Below, in pieces: positions 6,701 to 15,114 of a stretch of 16,572 nucleotides of DNA; the stretch's first letter is position 1; the number at the start of each line of letters is the position of its first letter. The DNA is from an uncultured Clostridia bacterium. Lineage in GTDB: Bacteria; Bacillota; Clostridia; Oscillospirales; CAG-272. The DNA is taken from NCBI GenBank assembly GCA_946404295.1, contig CAMJDE010000013.1, forward strand, positions 1-16,572, written 5' to 3'. The notes beneath the pieces were generated by a model, which searched no databases, was not told where the DNA came from, and was given only the letters and a program-made list of their open reading frames with translations. Made by a program: the position numbers and the translations under genes.

Positions 6701-6833
6701 CGAGCTGCCGGAGCAACTCGTCCTTTTCAAGATGACAGTTCCACGCCCAGAAGGGCGCGCCGCGGTATTCGCTCGTCGGTTGTTTGAAGAGATCCGGCGA
6801 GAGGGATTTTTCTCTGTTTTTTCGATAGAGCAT
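3711..6833 (-). CDS. Large glycoside hydrolase, GH106 (alpha-L-rhamnosidase)-like
   Basis: A 1040-residue protein whose N terminus resembles GH106-type enzymes: YRGAPFWAWNCHLEKDELLRQ (about 23-43), MGFGGAHIHVRTGL (50-63) and WLYDEDRWPSG (91-101). Further barrel motifs are IFTDEPQF (235-242), TGHMMQEPTLRSQ (327-339) and SELYGVTGWD (387-396); Glu239 and Glu388 are candidate catalytic acids. A GVIHPVESYWLHWGP segment (472-486) begins a second domain, and the C-terminal third is beta-rich and likely carbohydrate-binding. No signal peptide is seen, so it probably acts on imported oligosaccharides. The ATG at 6831-6833 is preferred over the adjacent GTG because GAGG lies 7 nt before it. It follows ymdB by 28 nt, probably in one transcript. 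The substrate is not certain; another clan-A family cannot be excluded. Confidence 0.7.
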   Translation of the reverse strand: MLYRKNREKSLSPDLFKQPTSEYRGAPFWAWNCHLEKDELLRQLDVLAEMGFGGAHIHVRTGLETPYLSDEFFDLVSACVDKSARDGLLAWLYDEDRWPSGAAGGIVTKDVRYRQRTLLFTKTPYRADEKVEGLSDSSAAAKRAGNGKLLARYAVKLNEKGELAAYRRLKDGEGAEPDCEIRYAYLETPLENPWFNGQTYLNTLDPKAVDRFIEVTHESYRRRLSSSFGTTVPAIFTDEPQFTRKTVLPFAKSDRDVTLPYSDDLDETFSAAYGVSLLDHLPELIWETPDGVSRIRYLYHDHVAERFASAFADRIGAWCEKNGLYLTGHMMQEPTLRSQTASLGEAMRSYRSFQLPGIDMLCARHEFTTAKQAQSAVHQYGREGMISELYGVTGWDYDFRGHKLQGDWQAALGVTVRVPHLSWVSMKGEAKRDYPASINYQSPWYPEYRYVEDHFARVATALTRGKPVVRVGVIHPVESYWLHWGPAEQTAAVREKLEKRFSSLVDWLLFGTIDFDFISESLFPSLCPAPDAPLPVGEMRYDAVIVPGCETLRKTTLDRLEAFAAKGGRLLFLGDAPLYEDALPSSRGRTLWEKSEKVAFEKSDLLEALADLREIEVRDASGGLSDRLISQLRQDGDGRWLFLAQGKDPYNKDVSSKCDVTVAARGLYAPLLYDTETGGISPLPYRHEDGKTVFSRRFYDCDSLLVKLVPCADAAPEQVAPSPESVRERSLGIPALVPYTLSEPNALVLDYAEYSLDRGAFRPKTEILRIDTILKRELGWLSGTRWDALGSTEQPWVLPPEVPKHLVTLRYTVLSEIELPAAFLALEDAEVATIEWNGAVIERKPEGFYVDRCIQRVPLPGVKRGENVLLVTLPYAKRVSLERTYLLGEFGVAVSGEETKLVPAPASVGFDDITRIGFPFFSGVFRYEIPFASNGGELTLVVPHYRGALVAVDLDGERVGRVVYPPYRLSLGAPAAGKHSLTLSLFVSRQNGFGPLHNADEKRSWEGPDAWRSGDDKWTDSYRLTREGVLTKPILTEKDK

Positions 6834-6861
6834 CACGGAACCTCGTTTGCTTTCGCGTTGA

Positions 6862-7644
6862 TTATTCTCCGAACTCGAACCGCTTGACGGAAAGGGCTTT
6901 GCCGCTCGTCTCGTCCAGATCGAACAGCACGCCCTGCGCGCGGAAGGGGCCTTCCGCCTCGGTATAGGAGAAGCGGAGCCGCGTCCGCTGCCGTTCGGTC
7001 ATGACCTCGGTCTTGACGCCGAGGATCCCGCCGGTGTGACCGCAGAAGCCGACGTCGGAAATATAGCCCGTCCCCTTCGGCAGAACGGTTTCGTCGGCGG
7101 TCGGGACGTGCGTGTGGGTGCCGTAGATCGCCGAGATCTTGCCGTCCAGTCGGTGCGCGGCGGCGAGTTTTTCACCCGTCGCCTCGGCGTGCAGGTCGAG
7201 GATCGAGAGGTCGTAGCGTCCCGCTTCCCGCGCGAGCACGCGCTCGATATACGGCACGGGGTCGGGGGTTCCCGCCTCCATAAAGAGACAGCCGAGCGCC
7301 GAAAAGACGAGGATCCGCCGATCGCGCGCGGGCAGGATCGTATAGCCCGAACCCGGCACGCCTTCGGCAAGGTTGATCGGACGAAGCACGCGGTCCGACG
7401 CGTCGAGGGTCGAATAGATCGACTTCGCCGCCATCGTGTGGTTACCGCCCGTGATCACGTCGGCGCCGCCGTCGAGCAGGATCGCCGCGTCCCGCGAGCC
7501 GATGCCCGAGAGAAATCCGGCGTTCTCGCCGTTCACGACGACGAAATCGATCTGTTTCTCCCGTCGGAGCGACCAGAGCCGCCGCGAAAGAAACGCGACC
7601 GTCGCGGGCGAAATCACGTCGCCAAGGGCTAAAATACGAAGCAT
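6862..7644 (-). CDS. ymdB: YmdB-type metallophosphoesterase (2',3'-cyclic nucleotide phosphodiesterase family)
   Basis: A 260-residue protein of the YmdB (TIGR00282-type) family, dimetal phosphodiesterases that in Bacillus subtilis hydrolyse 2',3'-cAMP and influence biofilm and sporulation decisions. Metal-binding motifs are in order: GDV (8-10, Asp9), NGEN (38-41), GNHT (67-70), DLHAEAT (150-156) and GTHTHV (175-180), then YISDVGFCG (194-202). Length is normal. The ATG at 7642-7644 is chosen because GGAGG lies 6 nt upstream; a second in-frame ATG at 7654-7656 overlaps that ribosome-binding site. It follows rny by about 200 bp on the same strand, an arrangement conserved in Firmicutes, and precedes the glycoside hydrolase gene by 28 nt. 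Confidence 0.93.
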   Translation of the reverse strand: MLRILALGDVISPATVAFLSRRLWSLRREKQIDFVVVNGENAGFLSGIGSRDAAILLDGGADVITGGNHTMAAKSIYSTLDASDRVLRPINLAEGVPGSGYTILPARDRRILVFSALGCLFMEAGTPDPVPYIERVLAREAGRYDLSILDLHAEATGEKLAAAHRLDGKISAIYGTHTHVPTADETVLPKGTGYISDVGFCGHTGGILGVKTEVMTERQRTRLRFSYTEAEGPFRAQGVLFDLDETSGKALSVKRFEFGE

Positions 7645-7664
7645 CCATACCTCCATAGAACGAA

Positions 7665-7687
7665 CCGGGAGGGACGTTCCCTCCCGG
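7665..7687 (-). other. Strong hairpin just upstream of the ymdB ribosome-binding site
   Basis: CCGGGAGGGA (7665-7674) and TCCCTCCCGG (7678-7687) form perfect 10-bp arms with a 3-nt loop. The structure ends about 12 nt before the GGAGG of ymdB and no U-run follows in either direction, so it looks like a leader hairpin or mRNA stabiliser/processing site, not a terminator. A weaker 9-bp stem GAAAAGCGC/GCGCTTTTC (7768-7776/7809-7817) lies nearer the rny stop. Confidence 0.5.
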
Positions 7688-7845
7688 CTCGGGATCCCGG
7701 GAATGCCCGGAAAAAATTGATTTGATTCGCGGGTCAGGCAAAACGCGGAAGGGCGGGACCGGGAACGGAAAAGCGCCCGCGGGAAACCGAAAGCAGAGCG
7801 GGGTCTGTGCGCTTTTCGGCCCGCGCCGGACGACCGATCCCGGGA

Positions 7846-9390
7846 TTATTTCGCGTAGTCGGTATACCGGCTCTCGCGGATCACGTTGACCTTGATCTGT
7901 CCGGGATATTCGAGTTCCCCCTCGATCTTCTTGGCGATGTCGTGGGCGAGCAGTTTCATCTCGTCGTCGCTGATCATTTCGGGCTTGACGATTACGCGCA
8001 CCTCGCGCCCCGCCTGAATGGCGAAGGTCTTGTCGACGCCGTTGAACTCGGAGGAGAGTTCCTCGAGTTTCTGGAGCCGCTTGATGTAGTTCTCGACGTT
8101 CTCGCGCCGCGCGCCCGGCCGCGCCGCCGAAATGGCGTCCGCCGCCTGCACCAGAAGAGCGACGATGGATTTTGCCTCGACGTCGCCGTGATGCGCCTCG
8201 ATCGCGTGGATCACGTCCTTGCTCTCGTGGTATTTCTTCGCCACGTCGACGCCGATCTGAACGTGCGAGCCCTCGATCTCGGCGGTCAGCGCCTTGCCGA
8301 TATCGTGGAGCAGACCCGCGCGCTTCGCCAGGGTCGAATCGACGCCCAGTTCGTCCGCCATGATCCCCGAGAGGAGCGAGACCTCGATCGAGTGACGCAG
8401 GACGTTTTGTCCGTAACTCGTCCGGTATTTCAGCCGGCCGAGCAGTTTGACCAGTTCGGGGTTCAGCCCGTGGACGCCGGTCTCAAACACGGCTTTTTCG
8501 CCCGCCTGCTTGATCGACTGCTCCACGTCGCGCTGCGCTTTCTCCACCATTTCCTCGATGCGGGCGGGGTGGATCCGTCCGTCGGCGATCAGTTTCTCGA
8601 GCGCGAGCCGTGCAATCTCGCGCCGGACGGGGTCGAAGCCGGAGATCGTGATGACCTCGGGGGTGTCGTCGATGATGAGTTCCACGCCGGTCAGCGTTTC
8701 GATCGTGCGGATGTTCCGCCCCTCGCGGCCGATGATCCGTCCCTTCATATCCTCGTTGGGGAGCGGAACGACCGAGATGGCGACCTCGCTGACGTGATCG
8801 GCGGCGCAGCGCTGGATCGCGAGCGAGAGGATATCCTTCGCCTTCGCGTCGGCTTCCTCGCGGAACTGCGCCTCGTACTCCGAGATTTTCAGGGCCGTTT
8901 CGTGCTGCAGTTCTCCCGAGAGTTTGTCGAGCAGCTCGCGTTTCGCCTCGTCGCTCGTCATACCGGAGATCTTCTCCAGTTTGACGGTCTCGGTCTCCTT
9001 CAGCGCGGTGATCTCCGCGATCTTATCCTCCGCCTCTTTGTATTTCTGCTGGAGGGCGGCCTCCTTTTTCTCCATTCTTTCGAGTTTGCCGTCCAGATTC
9101 TCCTCTTTCTGGGCGAGCCGGTTTTCCTGACGCGAGATCTCGCGTCTGCGCTCCTTGAGTTCGGCGTCCGCCTCGTTCTTCTGCCGGAGGACCTCCTCCT
9201 TGGCTTCGAGCAGGGATTCCTTCTTTCTCGTCTCGGCGGTGCGGATCGCCGTTTCCAGGATCTTTTTCGCTTCGGCTTCGGCGGAGGCGATCTTTGCCTC
9301 GCCGCTCTTTTTCAGAAACAGGTAGGTGGCAAGCCCGCCGAACGCGAGCGCGGCGACCGCCACGATAATGTACCAAACGAAATCGGGCAT
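7846..9390 (-). CDS. rny: Ribonuclease Y
   Basis: A 514-residue membrane-anchored endoribonuclease that starts mRNA decay in Firmicutes. One N-terminal transmembrane helix (about 5-26, VWYIIVAVAALAFGGLATYL) is followed by a long Lys/Glu-rich coiled coil (about 30-180). A KH domain with GRIIGREGRNI (217-227) and an HD domain complete it; the HD metal ligands are visible as His333 (LRHS), His362-Asp363 (LLHDIGK), His400/401 and Asp418. Length and order are typical. The ATG at 9388-9390 has AAAGGA 7 nt upstream. The gene is read from the promoter at 9630-9658 through an unusually long leader and is followed by ymdB. Confidence 0.97.
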   Translation of the reverse strand: MPDFVWYIIVAVAALAFGGLATYLFLKKSGEAKIASAEAEAKKILETAIRTAETRKKESLLEAKEEVLRQKNEADAELKERRREISRQENRLAQKEENLDGKLERMEKKEAALQQKYKEAEDKIAEITALKETETVKLEKISGMTSDEAKRELLDKLSGELQHETALKISEYEAQFREEADAKAKDILSLAIQRCAADHVSEVAISVVPLPNEDMKGRIIGREGRNIRTIETLTGVELIIDDTPEVITISGFDPVRREIARLALEKLIADGRIHPARIEEMVEKAQRDVEQSIKQAGEKAVFETGVHGLNPELVKLLGRLKYRTSYGQNVLRHSIEVSLLSGIMADELGVDSTLAKRAGLLHDIGKALTAEIEGSHVQIGVDVAKKYHESKDVIHAIEAHHGDVEAKSIVALLVQAADAISAARPGARRENVENYIKRLQKLEELSSEFNGVDKTFAIQAGREVRVIVKPEMISDDEMKLLAHDIAKKIEGELEYPGQIKVNVIRESRYTDYAK

Positions 9391-9623
9391 TTCTTTTCCT
9401 TTCTTATTCGTATTTCGCGGGGGTACGCGGCAGTCCGGGTCCCGCTTGGATCGGGCGGGGCGCGCGCCGCGCGTCGGTTCGGTATTCTTCGCTCCGGGAA
9501 GAGGGTCTTTGCTTTATGTCCGCGGGCGATCGGGGAATACCGGAGGGTTTTGTAAAGCGCCCGGTTTCCGGGCGGAAGGGCGTCCGTTTCGCCCGTTACA
9601 CGTCGGACGAATGAAATCACCCA
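9391..9623 (-). promoter_or_regulatory. Long structured 5' leader of rny
   Basis: About 230 nt separate the predicted rny start site from its ATG, with no reading frame recognised. It contains CGGTATTC (9480-9487) complementary to GAATACCG (9535-9542), and CGCCCGG/CCGGGCG with loop TTT (9558-9564/9568-9574), so it can fold strongly. No known riboswitch class was recognised. Autoregulated decay by RNase Y is one possible reason for it. Confidence 0.4.
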
Positions 9624-9629
9624 GTAAAC

Positions 9630-9658
9630 ATTATACTATATAAAATCCGTAAAGTCAA
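9630..9658 (-). promoter_or_regulatory. Promoter of rny (and probably ymdB-glycoside hydrolase)
   Basis: On the minus strand TTGACT (9658 to 9653), 17-nt spacer, TATAAT (9635 to 9630). It is the only strong promoter-like sequence found upstream of the three minus-strand genes. It is divergent from the hrcA promoter, about 165 bp away. Confidence 0.78.
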
Positions 9659-9773
9659 GCGCAAAAGAGGCGAAAAAAGAACCGTTTTCTCGCCCCGTCC
9701 TTTCCGCCGTCGCTTCACGGCGCCGAAGGCGACAAGTCGCGCGAAACGCGTCGAGGCTCGCCGTTTTTAGCAG

Positions 9774-9818
9774 TCGGGGGCGCGAATTAACAATTTGTTC
9801 ACAAAAATCCGCCCCCGA
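9774..9818. promoter_or_regulatory. Inverted repeat just upstream of the hrcA promoter
   Basis: TCGGGGGCG (9774-9782) and CGCCCCCGA (9810-9818) form 9-bp arms around a 27-nt AT-rich loop that itself contains AACAATTTGTT (9789-9799). It ends 4 nt before the hrcA -35. It may be an operator, a structural boundary between the divergent promoters, or chance. Confidence 0.35.
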
Positions 9819-9822
9819 ACCC

Positions 9823-9851
9823 TTGACAAACGCCGATTCCGGTGGTATCTT
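9823..9851 (+). promoter_or_regulatory. Heat-shock operon promoter (hrcA)
   Basis: A perfect -35 TTGACA (9823-9828), 17-nt spacer and -10 TATCTT (9846-9851) preceded by TGG (extended -10). Transcription would begin near 9858, so CIRCE lies at the very start of the transcript, where HrcA blocks the polymerase. Confidence 0.75.
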
Positions 9852-9862
9852 ATATCATGAAA

Positions 9863-9889
9863 TTAGCACTCGCCCGTTTTGAGTGCTAA
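9863..9889 (+). promoter_or_regulatory. CIRCE operator (HrcA-binding site)
   Basis: TTAGCACTC (9863-9871), a 9-nt spacer, GAGTGCTAA (9881-9889): an exact match to the CIRCE consensus. It places hrcA and the genes behind it under HrcA repression, relieved when GroE is titrated by unfolded protein. Confidence 0.97.
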
Positions 9890-9932
9890 ACCGCCGGACG
9901 AAAAGACCGGGAAACGGGGAAGGAGAGCGACC

Positions 9933-11012
9933 ATGACGGAACTGATGGGGCGGGACGAAGAACTCCTGCTTTCCGATCGGAAAAAGAAGATCCTGAAGGC
10001 GATCATCGACGCGCACATCGCGTACGGCGAGCCGGTCGGGTCGAAATACCTGGCGCAGGACGCCGGACTGAACTGCTCTTCGGCGACCATCCGGAACGAG
10101 ATGGCGGAACTCGAGGCGCTGGGGCTGCTCGAACAGCCGCACACGTCGGCGGGGCGCGTCCCGTCCGAACTCGGCTACCGCTACTACGTCAACTCGCTGC
10201 TCCGGCACTACCGGATGACGACCGACGAGATCGAGCAGATCAACCGCACCCTGCGGCAGAAGGTCAGCGAGATGGACGAGATCCTTGCCGAGGCGTCGCG
10301 CCTCGCGTCCCGGATCACCAACTACACCGGCTTTTCGGTCAAGCCGCGCGCGGCGGGCAGACGGGTCGAGAAGTTCGACTGCGTCTACCGCGACCCGAAG
10401 AACTTTGTGCTCGTGATGCTGCTCGACGACGGCGGCGTCAAGGCGCGGAACCTGCGGCTTTCCTTCCCGCTTTCGGAGGAGGACGCCGAACGGCTGATCT
10501 CGGCTTTGAACGAACTGATCGCCGGAGCGACGGTCGAGGAGATCGCGCTGCCGCGGATCCGGGCGCTCGAGAGCCGGATGGGAAGCGTGTCGGGCGTGGT
10601 GCATCCGATCGTGTCGGTGATCTACGACGTCCTGACCGAGGACGTCGAGGGCGACCTGCAGGTCGAGGGCGTCAACCGCCTGCTCCAGTATCCCGAGTAT
10701 TCCGACGTCGGCGAACTCCGTTCGGTGATGGATCTGCTCGAAACCAAAGAGCCGCTGCTCGACGTCATCAGCACGGGGCGCGACAGCCGCGACGTCAACG
10801 TTTATATCGGAAGCGAGAACAACGTCAAGGTGATGTCGAACTCCACCCTCGTCTTCAAGACGGTGCGCCGGGACGGGCGGGTCGTCGGGGCGATCGGGGT
10901 CATCGGACCGCGCCGGATGGACTACGCGAAGGTCATCTCCACGATCGACGAACTGGCGGCGGGGATCGACCTTCTGCTGAAGGACGATGAAGAGCCGGAC
11001 AAAGGCAGTTAG
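9933..11012 (+). CDS. hrcA: Heat-inducible transcription repressor HrcA
   Basis: A 359-residue HrcA, the CIRCE-binding repressor of class I heat-shock genes. The winged-helix N-terminal domain shows LSDRKKKILKAIIDAHI (13-29), YGEPVGSKYLA (31-41), SSATIRNEMAELEALGLL (49-66) and the hallmark PHTSAGRVPSELGYRYYVN (69-87). A GAF-like dimerisation domain follows, with VGAIGVIGPRRMDYAKVI near the C terminus. The start ATG at 9933 is preferred over an in-frame TTG inside CIRCE because GGGGAAGGAG precedes it. About a dozen residues precede the usual HrcA start, a mild extension. It is first in the operon, 22 nt before grpE. Confidence 0.96.
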   Translation: MTELMGRDEELLLSDRKKKILKAIIDAHIAYGEPVGSKYLAQDAGLNCSSATIRNEMAELEALGLLEQPHTSAGRVPSELGYRYYVNSLLRHYRMTTDEIEQINRTLRQKVSEMDEILAEASRLASRITNYTGFSVKPRAAGRRVEKFDCVYRDPKNFVLVMLLDDGGVKARNLRLSFPLSEEDAERLISALNELIAGATVEEIALPRIRALESRMGSVSGVVHPIVSVIYDVLTEDVEGDLQVEGVNRLLQYPEYSDVGELRSVMDLLETKEPLLDVISTGRDSRDVNVYIGSENNVKVMSNSTLVFKTVRRDGRVVGAIGVIGPRRMDYAKVISTIDELAAGIDLLLKDDEEPDKGS

Positions 11013-11034
11013 ACCGCGAAAGGAAGGATCACGC

Positions 11035-11628
11035 ATGGAAGAGAACAAAACCCCCGTCGAAGAGGTCGGAAAAACCGAACCAACGACAGAGACGCCGGAG
11101 ACCCCGGCGCCCGAACCCGAGAAAGGCGAAGCCGCTCGCGACGAGGAAAAGAAACACAAAAAAGAGGAGAAGCGCGAACTTGCCGTTCTCCGCGAGAAGG
11201 TCGCCGAACTCGAAAAGGCGGTCTCTGAAGAAAAGGAAAAGTATCTCCGGATGTTCGCCGAATACGATAATTTCCGGAGACGGTCGCAGAAGGAGCGCGA
11301 CGGGATCTACACCGACGCCGTTTCCGACGTGATCGGCGCGATCCTGCCGATCGCCGACAACCTCGAGCGCGCCGGACGGTACGCCGAGGGCGAAAAGGTG
11401 GCGGAGGGGCTGCGTCTGACGATGAACGCGCTGACGGAGTGCCTTACCAAACTCGGCGTCACGGTTTACGGCGAGGTCGGCGAGACCTTCGACCCCAATC
11501 TCCACAACGCGATCATGCACGAGGAGATCGAGGGAAAAGGCGAGGGCGAGATCGTCGAGGTCTTTCAGCCCGGGTACAAACGCGGCGACAAGATCATCCG
11601 CTACGCGATGGTCAAAGTGGCGAACTGA
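11035..11628 (+). CDS. grpE: Nucleotide exchange factor GrpE
   Basis: A 197-residue GrpE, which releases ADP from DnaK. A disordered Glu/Pro/Thr-rich N terminus (1-45) leads into the long dimerising helix (about 46-90) with YLRMFAEYDNFRRRSQKER (70-88). A compact C-terminal head follows, with FDPNLHNAIMHEE (152-164) and VEVFQPGYKRGDKIIRYAMVKV (174-195). The ATG at 11035 has GGAAGGA 6 nt upstream; an in-frame ATG 48 nt earlier overlaps hrcA and lacks such a site. dnaK follows after 56 nt. Confidence 0.96.
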   Translation: MEENKTPVEEVGKTEPTTETPETPAPEPEKGEAARDEEKKHKKEEKRELAVLREKVAELEKAVSEEKEKYLRMFAEYDNFRRRSQKERDGIYTDAVSDVIGAILPIADNLERAGRYAEGEKVAEGLRLTMNALTECLTKLGVTVYGEVGETFDPNLHNAIMHEEIEGKGEGEIVEVFQPGYKRGDKIIRYAMVKVAN

Positions 11629-11684
11629 AAAAAGCAAAATCAATCCGTAAACAATTCACGAAGATATATTGGAGGTAAACAATC

Positions 11685-13511
<1,827 letters not shown>

Positions 13512-13522
13512 CGAAAAAAGTC

Positions 13523-13563
13523 CCGGGGGAAGGAACTTCTTTCCCCCGGACGGATCTTTTTTT
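13523..13563 (+). terminator. Possible partial terminator after dnaK
   Basis: CCGGGGGAA (13523-13531) pairs with TTCCCCCGG (13541-13549) across a 9-nt loop, with a run of seven T at 13557-13563. The T-run starts 7 nt after the stem, which is farther than usual, so it may only attenuate, leaving the downstream phosphatases and dnaJ expressed at a lower level. It could instead protect the 3' end of the dnaK message. Confidence 0.5.
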
Positions 13564-13588
13564 GAGACGAAACGAGAGGACGTAACCG

Positions 13589-14317
13589 ATGCTGCTGTTC
13601 TACGTTCGCCACGGCGAACCGACCTATCACCCCGACGAACTGACCCCGAACGGACGCCGCCAGGCGGAGGCGGTCGGACGCCGGCTCGCCCGCTTCGGGC
13701 TGGATAAGATCTACTGTTCCACGTCGAACCGGGCGCTCCAGACGGCGCAGCCGACGGCGGAACTCACCCGGCGCGAGATCGTCGAACTCGACTGGTGCAA
13801 AGAGGGTCACGCGTGGGAGGAAATGGCGGTCGAGGACGACCGGGACCCGGGACACAAAAAGTGGTGCTTCTCGATCCCGTCGGTCCGGCGCAAACTGTCC
13901 TCTTCCGAGGTGATTTCGCTCGGCGACAAATGGTACGAGGCGCCCTGCCTTCCCGAAAACCGTTTCAAGGACGGGGTCGAGCGGGTGAACCGCGAACTCG
14001 ACGCGTGGCTCGAGGGGCTCGGCTACAAGCACGATCGGGAGAACAAATGGTACGTCCCGATCGCCCCGACCGAGGAGCGGATCGCGCTGTTCGCGCATCA
14101 GGGGTTCGGCAACCTGTTCTTTTCTTCGCTGTTCGACATTCCCTATCCGCTCTGGGCGACCCGGTTCGATCAGAACTACACCGGGGTCAGCGCGATCTGG
14201 TTCCAGGAGAGCGACGGGGTCGTGATCCCGAAGATGATTTCGTTCTCGAACGACGGGCACCTCTACGCCTCCGATCTTCCGACCGAGTTCAACAAGAACC
14301 GGGACCTTTGTTTCTGA
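13589..14317 (+). CDS. Histidine phosphatase family protein, first copy
   Basis: A 242-residue member of the phosphoglycerate-mutase/histidine phosphatase superfamily. The phosphohistidine motif VRHGEP (6-11, Arg7-His8) is at the N terminus, then RALQTA (48-53, Arg48), the acidic region LDWCKEGHAWEEM (67-79, candidate acid Glu72) and the second histidine in LFAHQG (167-172, His170). All four active-site positions are therefore present. An insert at about 80-155 (LGDKWYEAPCLPENRF) is shared with the next gene. No signal peptide, so cytoplasmic. AGAGGA lies 8 nt before the ATG. It sits between dnaK and dnaJ, not a usual place for this family; substrate unknown. Confidence 0.85.
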   Translation: MLLFYVRHGEPTYHPDELTPNGRRQAEAVGRRLARFGLDKIYCSTSNRALQTAQPTAELTRREIVELDWCKEGHAWEEMAVEDDRDPGHKKWCFSIPSVRRKLSSSEVISLGDKWYEAPCLPENRFKDGVERVNRELDAWLEGLGYKHDRENKWYVPIAPTEERIALFAHQGFGNLFFSSLFDIPYPLWATRFDQNYTGVSAIWFQESDGVVIPKMISFSNDGHLYASDLPTEFNKNRDLCF

Positions 14318-14327
14318 TCCTTTGACG

Positions 14328-14343
14328 CGCGTCTTCGGACGCG
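14328..14343 (+). other. UUCG-capped hairpin between the two phosphatase genes
   Basis: CGCGTC (14328-14333), loop TTCG, GACGCG (14338-14343). A C(UUCG)G tetraloop is very stable in RNA. No T-run follows, so it is more likely a 3'-end or processing structure than a terminator. Confidence 0.5.
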
Positions 14344-14373
14344 ACGAAAGCCGACGACTGAGAGGAAACCGAG

Positions 14374-15087
14374 ATGCTATTGTTCTTCGTTCGCCACGGC
14401 GACCCGACCTATCATCCCGACGCGCTGACCCCGACCGGGGAGCGGCAGGCGGAGGAGATCGGGCGCCGACTCGCCCGCTTCGGGATCGACCGGATCTTTG
14501 CGTCGAGCGCGGTCCGGGCGCAATTGACCGCGCGCCCCACGGCGGAACTGACGAGGAAAGAGATCGTCACGCTCGATTGGTGCCACGAGAACCACGCGTG
14601 GAAAGAGATGGTGCTCGACACCGGGAGCGGGAAGAACTGGTGTTTTATGGATCCCGAGCTTCGGCGGAAGTTCAGTTCTCCCGAGGTACTGTCACTCGGC
14701 GACAAGTGGTACGAAGCGCCCTGCCTCCCCGAAAACCGTTTCGGAGAGGGGCTCGAACGGGTGGCGCGCGAGACCGACGCGTTCCTGCTCTCGCTCGGCT
14801 ACCGGCACGACCGGGAAAACCGATGCTATATCGCGGAAAATCCGACCGACGAACGGGTCGCGCTGTTCGCCCATCTCGGGTTCGGGATGTCCTTCCTCTC
14901 GGTTTTGCTCGATATCCCGTATCCCCTGCTCGCGCCGCGGATCGAGCACGGCTATACCGGGATGACCGTGATCGAGTTCAAGGACGAGGACGGGATCGTC
15001 ATTCCGCGAATGTTGGAACTCTCCTGCGACGCGCACCTGTACGCGTCGGATCTCCCCACCGATTACAACCGACGGATCCGGTTCTGA
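14374..15087 (+). CDS. Histidine phosphatase family protein, second copy
   Basis: A 237-residue paralogue of the preceding gene, similar along its whole length; for example DPTYHPDALTP, RRLARFG, PTAELTRKEIV, LGDKWYEAPCLPENRF and HLYASDLPT all recur. Active-site residues are kept: Arg7-His8 (VRHGDP), Arg48, candidate acid Glu72 and His167 (LFAHLG). Around Arg48 the usual RALQTA reads RAQLTA, so the Gln has moved by one position. It lacks a few residues in the 80-95 loop (5 residues shorter overall). AGAGGA lies 7 nt before the ATG. The pair is most simply a local tandem duplication. It is followed 27 nt later by dnaJ. Confidence 0.85.
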   Translation: MLLFFVRHGDPTYHPDALTPTGERQAEEIGRRLARFGIDRIFASSAVRAQLTARPTAELTRKEIVTLDWCHENHAWKEMVLDTGSGKNWCFMDPELRRKFSSPEVLSLGDKWYEAPCLPENRFGEGLERVARETDAFLLSLGYRHDRENRCYIAENPTDERVALFAHLGFGMSFLSVLLDIPYPLLAPRIEHGYTGMTVIEFKDEDGIVIPRMLELSCDAHLYASDLPTDYNRRIRF

Positions 15088-15114
15088 TCCGTAAAACAAG
15101 AGGAATACCGCAAG

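Noticed and set aside
4269..6887. 872-codon open frame on the plus strand
   Set aside because: It is antisense to the glycoside hydrolase gene, Arg-rich and low in normal protein motifs, as expected for a GC-rich shadow frame.
7807..9555. 582-codon open frame on the plus strand
   Set aside because: Antisense to rny; composition reflects the complement of a Glu/Lys-rich coiled coil.
9879..9932. Upstream TTG start for hrcA
   Set aside because: It lies inside CIRCE without a ribosome-binding site, while the ATG at 9933 has one.
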